DNA of 64,000 bases from NCBI GenBank assembly GCA_020636225.1, contig JACJYI010000009.1, forward strand, positions 92,114-156,113, written 5' to 3'. The position numbers and the translations under genes were made by a program. The notes below the pieces were generated by a model. It was not told where the DNA came from, did not search any database, and saw only the letters and a list, made by a program, of their open reading frames with translations. Of this stretch, positions 26,335-35,603 are shown piece after piece (the first letter of the stretch is position 1; each line of letters opens with the position of its first letter). This stretch comes from Lewinellaceae bacterium (GTDB lineage: Bacteria; Bacteroidota; Bacteroidia; Chitinophagales; Saprospiraceae).

Positions 26335-28497
26335 ATGAAGCAGGTTGTTGTCCTTGCGACCCTGGTCATGGTGGCCGGTGTTCAGCTCCATGCACAATCC
26401 AGCACGCTGGACAGCCTGCTGCGGGTGCTTGATCGATCCATCCCGGACACGACCAGAGTACTGACCCTGGCTGAAGCCGCCTGGGAACTCAAGTTCGAGA
26501 ATCCCGATTCTGCCCGCTGTCTCCTTCAGGATGCCATCTGCCTCAGCCAGAAGATCGGCTTTGTCAAGGGAGAAGCCACTGCATTCAATTATTTCGGCGT
26601 CCTGGAGACCATTCACGACCGGTATGATGATGCCTACCGCTATTACGCCTGGGCGCTGCCACTCCGGCGCCGGCTGGGGGATGAAAAAGGAGTAGCCTCC
26701 TTGTACAACAACCTCGGCAATATCCTGGAGGCCCAGGGAAAAGGCGTTGAAGCGCTTAGCAACTTCCAGGAATCCCTGAAGATCCTGGAGGGACTCGGCG
26801 ATTCGGCCCGGATCGCCCGGGCGACCTACAGCATGGCCCTTGTCCATGAGACGATGGGCAATTACCCGGAGGCCCTCAACCTGTTGTATGAATTCCTCGG
26901 ATTCGTGGAGCCCCGCAACGACCGGGAAGAGATCGCCGCCGGTTACAACATGATCGGCAATATCAAGTCGGAGATCGAGCTGACCCGGGAAGCCATGGAC
27001 TGGTACAACAAGGCCAGGGTGATTCGCGAAGAGCTGGAGGATGTCTGGGCGCTGGCCATCACCTATCAGAACCTGGGCGTCACCGAGGACAATATCGGGG
27101 AGAACTTCTTCAATGAAAACCAGGCGGATTCGGCGATCGTCCATCATCAGCTGGCCCTGGGCTGGCTGGACAAGGCCTACCGGATCTATGAATTGAATGA
27201 CGACCCGTCTGGCAGGGCCGATATCCTGAACAACCGGGGTGTGGTGGAAAAGAATCTGGGGTCTGCCTGGAAGCTGAAAGGCGATCGATCCCGGGCGGAG
27301 CAGGCCTGGAAAGAAGCACTGGATCACATCGGAGCAGCGCAGGCGATCCGGGAGACTGTCGGCGACCAGGTCGGGGTGATCGAGACCCTCAACGGCCTGG
27401 GAGACGTTGCCCGCCGGCAAGGTCGCTTGCAGGACGCCTTGACCTATACCCGGCAATACTTTCAGCTGGCCCAGGAGATCGGCAATACCAAGTTCATCCG
27501 CAATGGCTGGAAGGACCTGGCCAAGGTGTACAAGGAAATGGGCCAATGGAAGCTGGCCTATGAATGCCAGAAGACCTTTGAAGATCTGCGCTGGGAGGAG
27601 TTCAATGACAAACGGGTCAAGGACTACGAGCGGAGGGAGGTCCTCTATGGCGACCTGAAGAAACAGATCCGACTGGAGAAGCAGGAGCAGGAGATCGCCC
27701 TGCAGGAAGCCCGCCTGAGCGAAGCCCGCACCCGACAGCGCGCCCTGATGGGCGGCGGACTGGCCCTGGCCCTGTTGGCCCTGCTGCTGTATAACCGTTA
27801 CCGGATCAAGAACAAGGCTAACAAGGATCTGGAGGAGAAGAATGTGATCATCGATGCCGAGCGGAAAAAATCAGATGACCTGCTCCTGAACATCCTGCCC
27901 GCGACCACGGCCAGGGAGCTCAAGGAGACCGGGCGTGCCCAGGCCCGGCATTACGACTCCGTCACGGTGTTGTTCACCGACTTCTCGGGATTCACGGCCA
28001 CCGCGGCGAAACTCGCTCCGGCTGATCTGGTGGCCGAGCTGGACACGTGTTTCCGGGCGTTCGATGCCATTACCTCCCGCCATGGCATCGAGAAGATCAA
28101 GACCATCGGCGATGCCTACCTCTGCGTGGGTGGCCTGCCGGAAGAGCGGGAAGGTCATGCCCTGGACGTGGTGAAGGCCGCCATCGAGATGCAGGCCTGG
28201 ATGGAGGACCGTGCCAGGCAACTGGAACGTGAACACCGGCCCTTCTTCCGGATGCGCGCCGGCATTCATACCGGACCAGTCGTTGCCGGTGTGGTTGGCG
28301 ACCGGAAATTCGCCTACGACATCTGGGGAGATACCGTGAATACCGCTGCCCGCATGGAAAGCAACAGCGAACCGGGGCGCATCAACCTGTCGGCGGCTAC
28401 CTGGGAAGAAGTGAAGGGCAGCATACCGTGTACCCCTCGGGGAGCCATCGAGGCCAAGGGGAAGGGAAAGCTGGAGATGTATTTTGTGGAAAATTGA
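26335..28497 (+). CDS. Membrane adenylate cyclase with periplasmic TPR sensor
   Basis: 720 residues from the ATG at 26335, which opens a clean signal peptide (MKQVVVLATLVMVAGVQLHA). TPR repeats fill ~50-430, a coiled coil spans ~440-490, one membrane helix lies at ~496-512 and a class III cyclase domain at ~555-720. The metal-binding Asp residues are in LFTDFSGFT and IGDAYLCVGG. The Lys of KIKTIGDAY and the Asp of YDIWGDTVNTAARM are the adenine-specifying residues, so the product should be cAMP. TPRs outside and cyclase inside suggest sensing of a periplasmic partner. cAMP would suit the CRP-like operators nearby; the link is inference. Confidence 0.85.
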   Translation: MKQVVVLATLVMVAGVQLHAQSSTLDSLLRVLDRSIPDTTRVLTLAEAAWELKFENPDSARCLLQDAICLSQKIGFVKGEATAFNYFGVLETIHDRYDDAYRYYAWALPLRRRLGDEKGVASLYNNLGNILEAQGKGVEALSNFQESLKILEGLGDSARIARATYSMALVHETMGNYPEALNLLYEFLGFVEPRNDREEIAAGYNMIGNIKSEIELTREAMDWYNKARVIREELEDVWALAITYQNLGVTEDNIGENFFNENQADSAIVHHQLALGWLDKAYRIYELNDDPSGRADILNNRGVVEKNLGSAWKLKGDRSRAEQAWKEALDHIGAAQAIRETVGDQVGVIETLNGLGDVARRQGRLQDALTYTRQYFQLAQEIGNTKFIRNGWKDLAKVYKEMGQWKLAYECQKTFEDLRWEEFNDKRVKDYERREVLYGDLKKQIRLEKQEQEIALQEARLSEARTRQRALMGGGLALALLALLLYNRYRIKNKANKDLEEKNVIIDAERKKSDDLLLNILPATTARELKETGRAQARHYDSVTVLFTDFSGFTATAAKLAPADLVAELDTCFRAFDAITSRHGIEKIKTIGDAYLCVGGLPEEREGHALDVVKAAIEMQAWMEDRARQLEREHRPFFRMRAGIHTGPVVAGVVGDRKFAYDIWGDTVNTAARMESNSEPGRINLSAATWEEVKGSIPCTPRGAIEAKGKGKLEMYFVEN

Positions 28498-28547
28498 CTC
28501 TGCCGAGGCAGCAGATAGGAACGCGGCGGCGTTTTTGAGAAATAAAG

Positions 28548-28639
28548 AAAGGCAGCCCCACCAACAATAACCTTATCAACCTGGTGCTTTAACCTATCGC
28601 ACTAAAAACGGAGTATGAGAAGAAACAGGGGCTGCCTTT
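28548..28639. repeat. Inverted repeat AAAGGCAGCCCC with 68-bp spacer
   Basis: 12-bp perfect arms at 28548-28559 and 28628-28639. Seen from the plus strand the right arm is followed by a T run, so it could also end the cyclase transcript; from the minus strand TTTCTTTATTT follows. The long spacer is unusual for a terminator and suggests a small foldback element or an IS remnant. Confidence 0.5.
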
Positions 28640-28836
28640 TTATCTTACACTCAAACGCCCCTGTTCCGTTCCCTGGTATCTGGATTTTGTTAGAGAAACA
28701 TTAAAAAGAGGGGGAAATCCGATTCATCCTGGCTGAAAACCACTGCTTGCCCATCGAAATGGAGGGAGGAGGCTATGAGAGAAAACGGTAGAGTAGAGTA
28801 AGGAGCAGCAAGATAGCTACTCCTCACCCCCTCGTC

Positions 28837-28870
28837 AAACCGTACGTGCGGTTTTCCCGCATACGGCTTT
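28837..28870 (-). ncRNA. Group II intron domain V
   Basis: A 34-nt hairpin with the domain V pattern: AAAGCCGTATGCGG, a GAAAA-type loop, then CCGCACGTACGGTTT. It is the catalytic core of the intron RNA and lies just after the maturase stop codon. Confidence 0.8.
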
Positions 28871-28871
28871 C

Positions 28872-30278
28872 CTATTGGTTTCGTCCTTGGGCATACACAG
28901 GTCGTAAACCATTGGTCGTATACGGTACTATTAAACCAAATTTCTTGGTTAATAGATCGTAGGCCTCCTGACCATGAAGGCGCGATTTCCTCTGGCTTTT
29001 ACGATTGTAATATCTATTCAGACGGATTCTAAGGTAGTCATTCAGCTTCCTGAATGCCGCCTGTGTGTAGCTGACTCCTTCGATTTTGTAGTAGTTCATC
29101 CAACCCCTGATTATAGGGTTGAGTTCTGAAGCAACCTGTTTTGCCGGGTAGTGACCTATCAACTTGAGTTTCACATCGATCGCTTTTCGTATCCCTTTTT
29201 GAGCTTTCTGCTTTGGGAAGATATTCCAAAAGCGGCTGCCTTTAAATAGTATACTCCTGTCATATCGTACGGTAAATCCAAGAAAATCAAAAGGCTCTTC
29301 TCCCGCATTTACCAGCTTGCTCTTCTCTTCGTTGATTGTAAGTTCCATGCGGTTGAGGTATCCATGCAGCTTCGTGATTACTTCTTGTTTGATCTCATGT
29401 GACATCAATATGAAGTCATCCGCATACCTGATCATCCGTATCCCCAGGTTCGCGAAATAGCCATTCATCTTGTTGACAATTCTGTCTAGAAGGTTCATGT
29501 ATATATTCGCTAACAGTGGAGATATCACGCCGCCCTGGGGCGTCCCTCTCGATTGTCCTTTTCCTCCACTATACCTTCCATCACTCTCTACTACTGGTGA
29601 CTTTAGCCATAGCTTCACTAGTGCAATTATTCGGGGATCGGCTATGCGCTCTTCCAAAGCCTTCACTAGCTTATCGTGTGGGATGGTGTCAAAGTATTTG
29701 CTTAAATCCGCATCGTATACCACGTGCTTTCCCTTACTCAGATTACCCTTAATTTCAGCCATCGCTTCTTTTGCCGATCGTTTCGGCCTGAACCCATAGG
29801 ATGATTCGTTAAAGTCAGCCTCGAATATTGGTTCAATGACCATCTTACAGGCTTGTTGTACTATCCTGTCTTTAATGGTCGGTATCCCCAATGGTCGATG
29901 TCCGCCGTTCTCCTTCTCTATCATGACTCGTTTGACTGGCTGTGGTTTATATCTGTGCTCTTGTAGCTCTTCTCTAATTGCTTCGAGAAATGCTTCGCGC
30001 CCAGTATCCTCAACCTGTTTAAACGTCAGCCCATCCACGCCGGGAGTTTTTGATCCTTTTCGCGATTTACATCGCCGGTAGGCCTCCTCCATGATGTAGC
30101 TTAGGCTGATTTTGTCATATAGTATGTAGAACTTGAATTTACTTTCCTGCTTGGCTTTCTGATATAGTTTTAGTTGTAACAGCCTGCACCTGTCCTGCGT
30201 ACTTTGATCCTTTCGCTTCTTCTGCTCCAGGATTTCTATCTCCGCTTGTACCTTTTCTAGGATACTTCGCTTCTCCAT
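28872..30278 (-). CDS. ltrA: Group II intron reverse transcriptase/maturase
   Basis: 468 residues. The reverse transcriptase core spans ~60-330 with the catalytic MIRYADDFILMS box (~285-296), GTPQGGVISPLLANIYMN (~241-258), and GYRPKRSAKEAM-like fingers (GFRPKRSAKEAM here). A maturase X domain follows (~350-440). No complete HNH endonuclease domain is seen at the C-terminus, although such enzymes can use partner nickases or replication forks. The protein helps the intron RNA fold and splice and copies it into new sites. All core motifs are intact, so it is probably active. Confidence 0.92.
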   Translation of the reverse strand: MEKRSILEKVQAEIEILEQKKRKDQSTQDRCRLLQLKLYQKAKQESKFKFYILYDKISLSYIMEEAYRRCKSRKGSKTPGVDGLTFKQVEDTGREAFLEAIREELQEHRYKPQPVKRVMIEKENGGHRPLGIPTIKDRIVQQACKMVIEPIFEADFNESSYGFRPKRSAKEAMAEIKGNLSKGKHVVYDADLSKYFDTIPHDKLVKALEERIADPRIIALVKLWLKSPVVESDGRYSGGKGQSRGTPQGGVISPLLANIYMNLLDRIVNKMNGYFANLGIRMIRYADDFILMSHEIKQEVITKLHGYLNRMELTINEEKSKLVNAGEEPFDFLGFTVRYDRSILFKGSRFWNIFPKQKAQKGIRKAIDVKLKLIGHYPAKQVASELNPIIRGWMNYYKIEGVSYTQAAFRKLNDYLRIRLNRYYNRKSQRKSRLHGQEAYDLLTKKFGLIVPYTTNGLRPVYAQGRNQ

Positions 30279-30881
30279 TTAGGTAGTCATTTTGTTATCT
30301 AAAACGTTTCCAATAGTAATGCCCCTTCCCTCCTCTGTGGTTATGTTGTCCTCAGTATCAGCAGTACTATGGGCATCTCCGACTCCCTCGCCCATGTAGC
30401 GGTCTACTACATGGCGTTAGGGGATCCCATGTTCATGTGTCTCCCTCATTATACGCGCCATCCCGTCCTACTCCGTGCAGCCATATTGGTGCGTTTTACC
30501 GTTTCTTCCCAATATGTTTCAGGTTTCGCCATCTTCGGAAGGTTGACCACTGCAGTGTTGCGTAACGAAGCCTTACCGGGTTCACTTGTGTTACGGCTCG
30601 CATAATCGCTTGACCAGAAACTTAGCATGGTTCGTTTCCTCCTCATGCCTTCCGGCTGCTTCAGGCTGAACGGCAAATTGGCCTGTGTATCCCTTTCATG
30701 ATACTGGGTTTAATGGTTAATTAATATAGACACACGCCTCATGGCGTACCGAAGGCGCGAAGTCGTAAAGGGCATCCCGTCCGATCGATTCAGGGCCTTT
30801 GACCATTCACCCTTAACCCTTTATCGCCCGCGTGGCGTGAGCCACTGATGTACTCGCCGAACAGCGAATGGCAGAGTTGAC

Positions 30882-31217
30882 CTATCCGACTTTCTGCCTG
30901 GCCTCCTCCATCTTCCTCCCGATCTGACCGGTAAGGATATGCCAGAACATGATGAAATCCGACACCAGGCTCATGCCGGGATAGACGAAGGTGGCGGGTT
31001 TGTTCCTTTCGAAGAAAAAATGGCCCACCCAGGCAAAGCCATAGCCGCAAACCGGCGCGATCGCCATCAACCAGGCGGGGCCAACCAACAAGCCCGTGAG
31101 CAACAACCCAATGAATCCTGCGGTCCCGATAAAGTGGAGGGTACGACTGACCGGATCTTGGTGCTCCGTGAGATAGTATGGGTAAAACTCCTTGAGGGTG
31201 GTGTATTGTTTGGACAT
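30882..31217 (-). CDS. Mpo1/DUF962-family membrane protein
   Basis: 111 residues, small and hydrophobic. Conserved histidines in YLTEHQDPVSRTLHFIGT (15-32) and WVGHFFFERNKPATF (~63-77) match the DUF962 family, whose yeast member Mpo1 is an Fe-dependent dioxygenase of 2-hydroxy fatty acid breakdown. Two or three membrane helices. Here it may act on sphingolipid or sulfonolipid-derived hydroxy acids, which Bacteroidota do make; the substrate is inference. The group II intron lies 147 bp downstream. Confidence 0.85.
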   Translation of the reverse strand: MSKQYTTLKEFYPYYLTEHQDPVSRTLHFIGTAGFIGLLLTGLLVGPAWLMAIAPVCGYGFAWVGHFFFERNKPATFVYPGMSLVSDFIMFWHILTGQIGRKMEEARQKVG

Positions 31218-31294
31218 GATCTGGCTTGGTCAGGGCGATAAAATTAATCGTTTTAACGAAGCTCCAGCCCCCGAACATCTTGAATCTCCCGATT

Positions 31295-33724
31295 TTAACG
31301 CATCATCAACAAGGACTGACGCCAGGACTGACCATCCATCGTCCGGATCTCCACCTGGTATTGACCCGTTGACAGACCACCTAAATCGAAAACATGTCCT
31401 TCTGCCTGGTACACCTGTTGGCCAATGGCATCCCAGACGGTCAGGGAACATGACCCCAAATCGTCACGAAGGGCGATCCGGCCCGTCGTCGGATTGGGGG
31501 TGATCAGAAATGGCATCACGGCATTCCCTTCCGAACCTGTAGACGTCACCGGTTCCCGACATATCCATGTCGATCTGGTGGACAACGGCATCTCTGCCAG
31601 GGTCCCGGGCGAATAGGTATAGGCATCCATCGGTCGAACCTCCAGGCAGGTGCTCTCCTGGAAGGCCAGGTCAGGGTCCAGGGCAAATCGGATATACGAT
31701 GGAATCCATGGGCTATTCTGGCTCGGACCAGTGAAAGCCAGGTCTGTTCGACGGGGATCCACCTTCGACAGCAGATGGGGTTGGGAGGTGAATACCCCTT
31801 CCACCGTGAGGTCGTTCGGATGGTCCATCCCGAACCAGATCCCGAACGGATTCGGGGCGTTCAATGTGGGAAACAGCCAAAATGTGCTGTCCATCGATCC
31901 GATCCAAAGGGTATCCTCCACACTGGTCGATGTCGGGGCGAGCCGGAATTGATCTCCCCAGGACAGGTTCGGTTGATAGTCGAGATCAAACCTGCAATGC
32001 CAATAATTCAGCGCCACGGCAAATACATCCTCCTGATCGACCAAACCGTTGCCCGAACCATCCAGATGCACCAAGTCCTGGCCCACCACACTGTTGACAT
32101 TCCACGGATCACGGCCCTCTTGCCGCCAGGACATAGGAACCACTCCAGGTAGTCCCTCTTCGCCAAGATGGTGTCGAACCAGGATAAAATCTGCTCCATT
32201 GACCTGACCGTCCAGGTTGGCATCTCCCGGCCAGACCTTGTGATCATTCGGAGGATCAGTGACTCCATCTTCGCAGGCCGGCCAGTCGAAGGACCAATCG
32301 GACTGCAGATGCGCAGTATAGTTCTTCATGGATGAATACAATGCGATCCCATCCGTTATAGGATACTCATACAGAGAACTTATTGTGGCCAGATAAGCCC
32401 ATTGCCCGGGCTTCAGGTCCTGGTCCAATTTGACCCGATGGAGATAGGTATATCCGGCTTCAGCCAGTTCATCGGACATTTCCCAGCCTCCCTGGCCAGG
32501 CGGGTCGGTAAAGGGGCCACTGGTATTGCCCTGAGACAGGACATTGTAGCCAATCCCCCCACTCGACAAGGCAGTGCCATCCTTCCAGCTACCCGTGAGC
32601 AGACGATAATATTCTTTGGCTGTTTCGGGTTTTGTGATCCCCGCCGGGAATCCCGGGGTTGGTTGATTCAGGAAATACATGGCACCTCCAATTTCCCGAA
32701 GATCCGATTTGTCGATCGTGAAGGCCTGAGGATGGACGGCGTAGACCTGATCGAAGAAGATCATTCCCTGGTCGCATTCGTCAAGGTCTGAATACAGGTA
32801 GGGAGTGTGAAATTCAGGTTCGAAACCGGCCTTCACCGTACATTCCAATTCGGGGCGGGTCCAAAACCCGATATGAAGGGAATCCAATGGTTGGTTGTGG
32901 ACAGAATGCACCAACAGATACGTCAGGATGGTGCGATTCGCATTGGCCCCCTGACCCGGACATCGAAGCGGCGAACGGAGCACATGGATATTCAAGGGTA
33001 TCGGGCTGGAGGATCTCAACGCCGGGTCATCCATGTCCCCCATGTGAAAGATGGAGTAGACGATTTCTGTCTGCACGTCGGGCAAGGTGGACAGGTAGTC
33101 ATTGGGATGATCTCCATCCATCGGATCATAGATCCCATCCTTGTTCTGATCATAGAACGGAGCAACCATCTCTTCAAGATAGGGAAAGGGAAATCCATTG
33201 AATGCTTCGAAATACGGATTGCCATACCCGGGCCAGGCAAAGATGGACGGATACGTTCGGGGGTCTACTACCCCATCACTCACATCGTATCGAAAGGCCT
33301 GGACTTCACCAGCGGTAATCCGCCAGACCCTGTCCTGAAATGGGGCAACGGCTTGCTTGTCCACCTGTCCGGTGGCCGGGTCCAACGGGCCAGACTGGTA
33401 TTGGGCGATCTGCTCGCTCTCATCCCCTACGGCGGCGATCGCCAGATTCAGTCCAGGAAGATATCCGCCAACCCAGAGGCCTTTCTTCCATTGGAAGGAG
33501 TAATCATAACCCTCATTTCGCAGCATTGCCGGTCCTCCCAGGATCATTCGACCGGGACCAGAGGTGACCAACAGATCATTTCCAGCCATCGTATGTGGCA
33601 CAATGGACAGATCGAGCAGGTGGGAGGTCTGTCCAATCCCTTGTTGGGGCAACCACAGGTTGATGACCAGCACCCAGATCCAGTAGCAACTGGCTGACCC
33701 TGTCTGGTCGCGATCGACGTACAT
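31295..33724 (-). CDS. Secreted T9SS protein with dockerin-like calcium repeats
   Basis: About 809 residues from the ATG at 33724 (33733 is an alternative). These starts place a signal-like hydrophobic stretch (CYWIWVLVINLWL) near the N-terminus, while the longer reading would bury it. The body begins with an unknown domain of ~500 residues. A dockerin-like pair, GDANLDGQVNGADFILVRHH and GSGNGLVDQEDVFAVALNYW, lies at ~540-620. A T9SS type A domain (FLITPNPTTGRIAL) closes the protein. The duplicated Asp/Asn-rich loops should bind calcium. It is probably a surface structural or polymer-degradation accessory protein. No catalytic motif recognised. Confidence 0.78.
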   Translation of the reverse strand: MYVDRDQTGSASCYWIWVLVINLWLPQQGIGQTSHLLDLSIVPHTMAGNDLLVTSGPGRMILGGPAMLRNEGYDYSFQWKKGLWVGGYLPGLNLAIAAVGDESEQIAQYQSGPLDPATGQVDKQAVAPFQDRVWRITAGEVQAFRYDVSDGVVDPRTYPSIFAWPGYGNPYFEAFNGFPFPYLEEMVAPFYDQNKDGIYDPMDGDHPNDYLSTLPDVQTEIVYSIFHMGDMDDPALRSSSPIPLNIHVLRSPLRCPGQGANANRTILTYLLVHSVHNQPLDSLHIGFWTRPELECTVKAGFEPEFHTPYLYSDLDECDQGMIFFDQVYAVHPQAFTIDKSDLREIGGAMYFLNQPTPGFPAGITKPETAKEYYRLLTGSWKDGTALSSGGIGYNVLSQGNTSGPFTDPPGQGGWEMSDELAEAGYTYLHRVKLDQDLKPGQWAYLATISSLYEYPITDGIALYSSMKNYTAHLQSDWSFDWPACEDGVTDPPNDHKVWPGDANLDGQVNGADFILVRHHLGEEGLPGVVPMSWRQEGRDPWNVNSVVGQDLVHLDGSGNGLVDQEDVFAVALNYWHCRFDLDYQPNLSWGDQFRLAPTSTSVEDTLWIGSMDSTFWLFPTLNAPNPFGIWFGMDHPNDLTVEGVFTSQPHLLSKVDPRRTDLAFTGPSQNSPWIPSYIRFALDPDLAFQESTCLEVRPMDAYTYSPGTLAEMPLSTRSTWICREPVTSTGSEGNAVMPFLITPNPTTGRIALRDDLGSCSLTVWDAIGQQVYQAEGHVFDLGGLSTGQYQVEIRTMDGQSWRQSLLMMR

Positions 33725-33972
33725 ATGGATCATTTGTCTCAACAAGCTAAGGATTCCGAGAATGTCAACTTCCGACAAAGACCTGAAATGCCCAGCAGAT
33801 GACCAATACAGTCTGCAACGCTGAACTATCCTGAATTCGATACTGCCATTGTGGCGCTTCATTTTCAATAATTTTGCCATTTTGACATGATCATCTGCCT
33901 GAATACCGTCGCTTTGACAGAAATTCTGGCTTGGTACATCCCTTGTACAGGAAGAGGCAAAAGCAAAACCTC

Positions 33973-34332
33973 ATGAAAATGATGACTTTTAACCCAGCCA
34001 ACTGCCGCCCGGTTTCCCAGACAAACCGCCCCGCCATGAACATTCGCAAGGAAGATCAGGCGATTGAACTGCAATTCACGGTACCGGGATTCCGGAGGGA
34101 GGACCTGAACATCAGGGTCGAGGACAATCACCTGGTCATTACCGGCACACCCCCGGCCGAAGAAGTGAACGGATTTGTTCGCAGGGAATTTCGGCCCCTG
34201 GCCTTTGAAAAAAAGTTCAAGCTGGGCGACCGGGTCGCCACGGATGCCATACAGGCCAAAGTGGAAGACGGTATCCTGCATGTGACCATCGGACTGACCG
34301 AACCCATCCGTCGCGAGATCGCCGTGGCATAA
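33973..34332 (+). CDS. Small heat-shock protein Hsp20, copy 1
   Basis: 119 residues from the ATG at 33973. The alpha-crystallin domain spans ~20-110, with ELQFTVPGFRREDLNIRVED (~34-53) and the late signature VEDGILHVTIGL (~96-107). It is an ATP-independent holdase. The C-terminal I-x-I tail that mediates oligomer packing is weak (REIAVA). A second, longer Hsp20 gene starts 38 bp later, so the two are co-transcribed. Confidence 0.88.
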   Translation: MKMMTFNPANCRPVSQTNRPAMNIRKEDQAIELQFTVPGFRREDLNIRVEDNHLVITGTPPAEEVNGFVRREFRPLAFEKKFKLGDRVATDAIQAKVEDGILHVTIGLTEPIRREIAVA

Positions 34333-34370
34333 ACACAAGAAACCATTTACTCACCAAAACCAAAATAGCC

Positions 34371-34805
34371 ATGAAACCAACCATCTATCGCCCCTTCGTC
34401 CCCGCCTTCCGTGGCCTCATGGACGAATTCTTCCCCAAAGCCATGACCTCCGTCTTCGGGGGTGAGGATTTCTTCACCACACCGGCTGTCAACGTCAAGG
34501 ACCTGGAACAAAGCTTCCATCTGGAAGTGGCCGCTCCCGGCCTGAACAAGGACGACTTCAAGATCGAGGTCGAGAACGGCATCCTGACCGTCTCTGCCGA
34601 AAAGCGGAAAAGCGCCGAGGACCAGACCGACAACTACACGCGCCGGGAATTCCACTTTGCCAGCTTCAAGCGCAGCTTCCAGCTGCCGGAGCATGTGCAG
34701 GAAGACCAGATCAAGGCCAGCTATGCCGACGGCATCCTGACCATCGACCTGCCCAAGAACGAGAAGGCCGTCGCACCAAAGGGACGGACCATCGAGATCC
34801 AATAA
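34371..34805 (+). CDS. Small heat-shock protein Hsp20, copy 2
   Basis: 144 residues, full length for the family. An N-terminal arm of ~35 residues is followed by the alpha-crystallin domain with HLEVAAPGLNKDDFKIEVEN (~50-69) and YADGILTIDLPKNEK (~118-132), and by a clear I-x-I motif in the tail (RTIEIQ). It would form larger holdase oligomers, possibly mixed with copy 1. A strong terminator follows. Confidence 0.92.
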   Translation: MKPTIYRPFVPAFRGLMDEFFPKAMTSVFGGEDFFTTPAVNVKDLEQSFHLEVAAPGLNKDDFKIEVENGILTVSAEKRKSAEDQTDNYTRREFHFASFKRSFQLPEHVQEDQIKASYADGILTIDLPKNEKAVAPKGRTIEIQ

Positions 34806-34830
34806 GTTCGGGATCATTCTCCCATCAACC

Positions 34831-34860
34831 AACCCCTTGCCTCCCGGCAAGGGGTTTTTT
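34831..34860 (+). terminator. Rho-independent terminator of the Hsp20 pair
   Basis: An 11-bp perfect stem (AACCCCTTGCC at 34831-34841 with 34846-34856), a 4-nt loop and a six-T tail, 26 bp after the second Hsp20 stop. Confidence 0.92.
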
Positions 34861-34945
34861 CTTTCTCACCTTGTGCCAGGATGTCCAGAAACAGTCCGGC
34901 ACGCATCGAACACCCCCCATTCGATCACCCAAGTCCGAGGAATGC

Positions 34946-35473
34946 CTAAAAACCTCCGATTCCAGGGAAACCAATATTGATGAAGTCATCCGGTCGGGTG
35001 GCGATCAATACGATCGGGACCGCTGCAAGACCAACGAATACGCCAAAGCGAGCGGCCTTTCCTGGATCGCGCTTGAATTCCTGGATCCGGACAAGATCGG
35101 CGACAGGGAGCATGAAGTGGTCCTTCGCCAGCAACCTGTCCAGGTCAGCCGTGGACATGACCAATCGCACCTGGCGCCTGGCCGGATCGGGGTACTTGCG
35201 CCCCCTGAATTCCAGGGGCACGTCTGGTCCGCCGATCACGGCACCTTGCAGTTCGGTCTCACCGACCTGATGGATGTCCACCAGCCAGTAGGCATCATTG
35301 GCAGGGTCGGTCACATACACCTCCAGCGAATCACTTCCCTGGGTGAGCAGATGGTGCTGTTCCATTTCGGGAACATACCTCCAGGAGTACATCCGGCATC
35401 CGGTCGACGTGGCGAACAGGACACTCAGGATCAGGAGAACAACGGGGATACGGCAGAAGAACGGATCAGGCAT
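34946..35473 (-). CDS. Hypothetical lipoprotein
   Basis: 175 residues from the ATG at 35473 (MPDPFFC), which places a hydrophobic signal before TSTGC, a plausible lipobox with Cys at about residue 26. The longer reading upstream would disrupt the signal. The mature part has a small beta-rich domain and a C-terminal hydrophobic segment (FVGLAAVPIVLIA). No family recognised. It is probably attached to the inner face of the outer membrane. Confidence 0.65.
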   Translation of the reverse strand: MPDPFFCRIPVVLLILSVLFATSTGCRMYSWRYVPEMEQHHLLTQGSDSLEVYVTDPANDAYWLVDIHQVGETELQGAVIGGPDVPLEFRGRKYPDPARRQVRLVMSTADLDRLLAKDHFMLPVADLVRIQEFKRDPGKAARFGVFVGLAAVPIVLIATRPDDFINIGFPGIGGF

Positions 35474-35603
35474 CTTGTGACGATTTCTCTCCAAAATAAT
35501 AATTTCGTTCCTTTTGCTCACCCCTGGTTCCTGATTTTGTCGCATCGGACTGCAACGGGGGATGGAGCGTTGGTCACAGACAGACAACGACTACCTTTGC
35601 CCC

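Larger units (their letters stand above)
28788..30735 (-). mobile_element. Group II intron encoding a reverse transcriptase/maturase
   Basis: About 1.95 kb. The 5' end on the minus strand reads GTGTG (30735-30731), matching the group II consensus GUGYG. Some 450 nt of structured leader precede the maturase gene. Domain V is seen at 28837-28870 (AAGCCGTATGCGG ... CCGCACGTACGGTTT), followed by a domain VI stem and a CTCTAC 3' end near 28788. It is inserted about 150 bp after the Mpo1-like gene, in non-coding DNA or a tiny open frame. It looks complete and possibly mobile. Ends are inferred from consensus and could be off by a base or two. Confidence 0.8.

Noticed and set aside
26149..27546. A 465-codon open frame on the minus strand opposite the adenylate cyclase
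   Set aside because: It mirrors the cyclase coding region, which has clear TPR and cyclase motifs. The opposite frame has no family features and would also overlap the sulfur promoter.
31297..33880. Using the far-upstream ATG (33880) for the dockerin-like secreted protein
   Set aside because: It would place about 50 mostly polar residues before the only signal-peptide-like stretch. The ATGs at 33733 or 33724 give a normal export signal.
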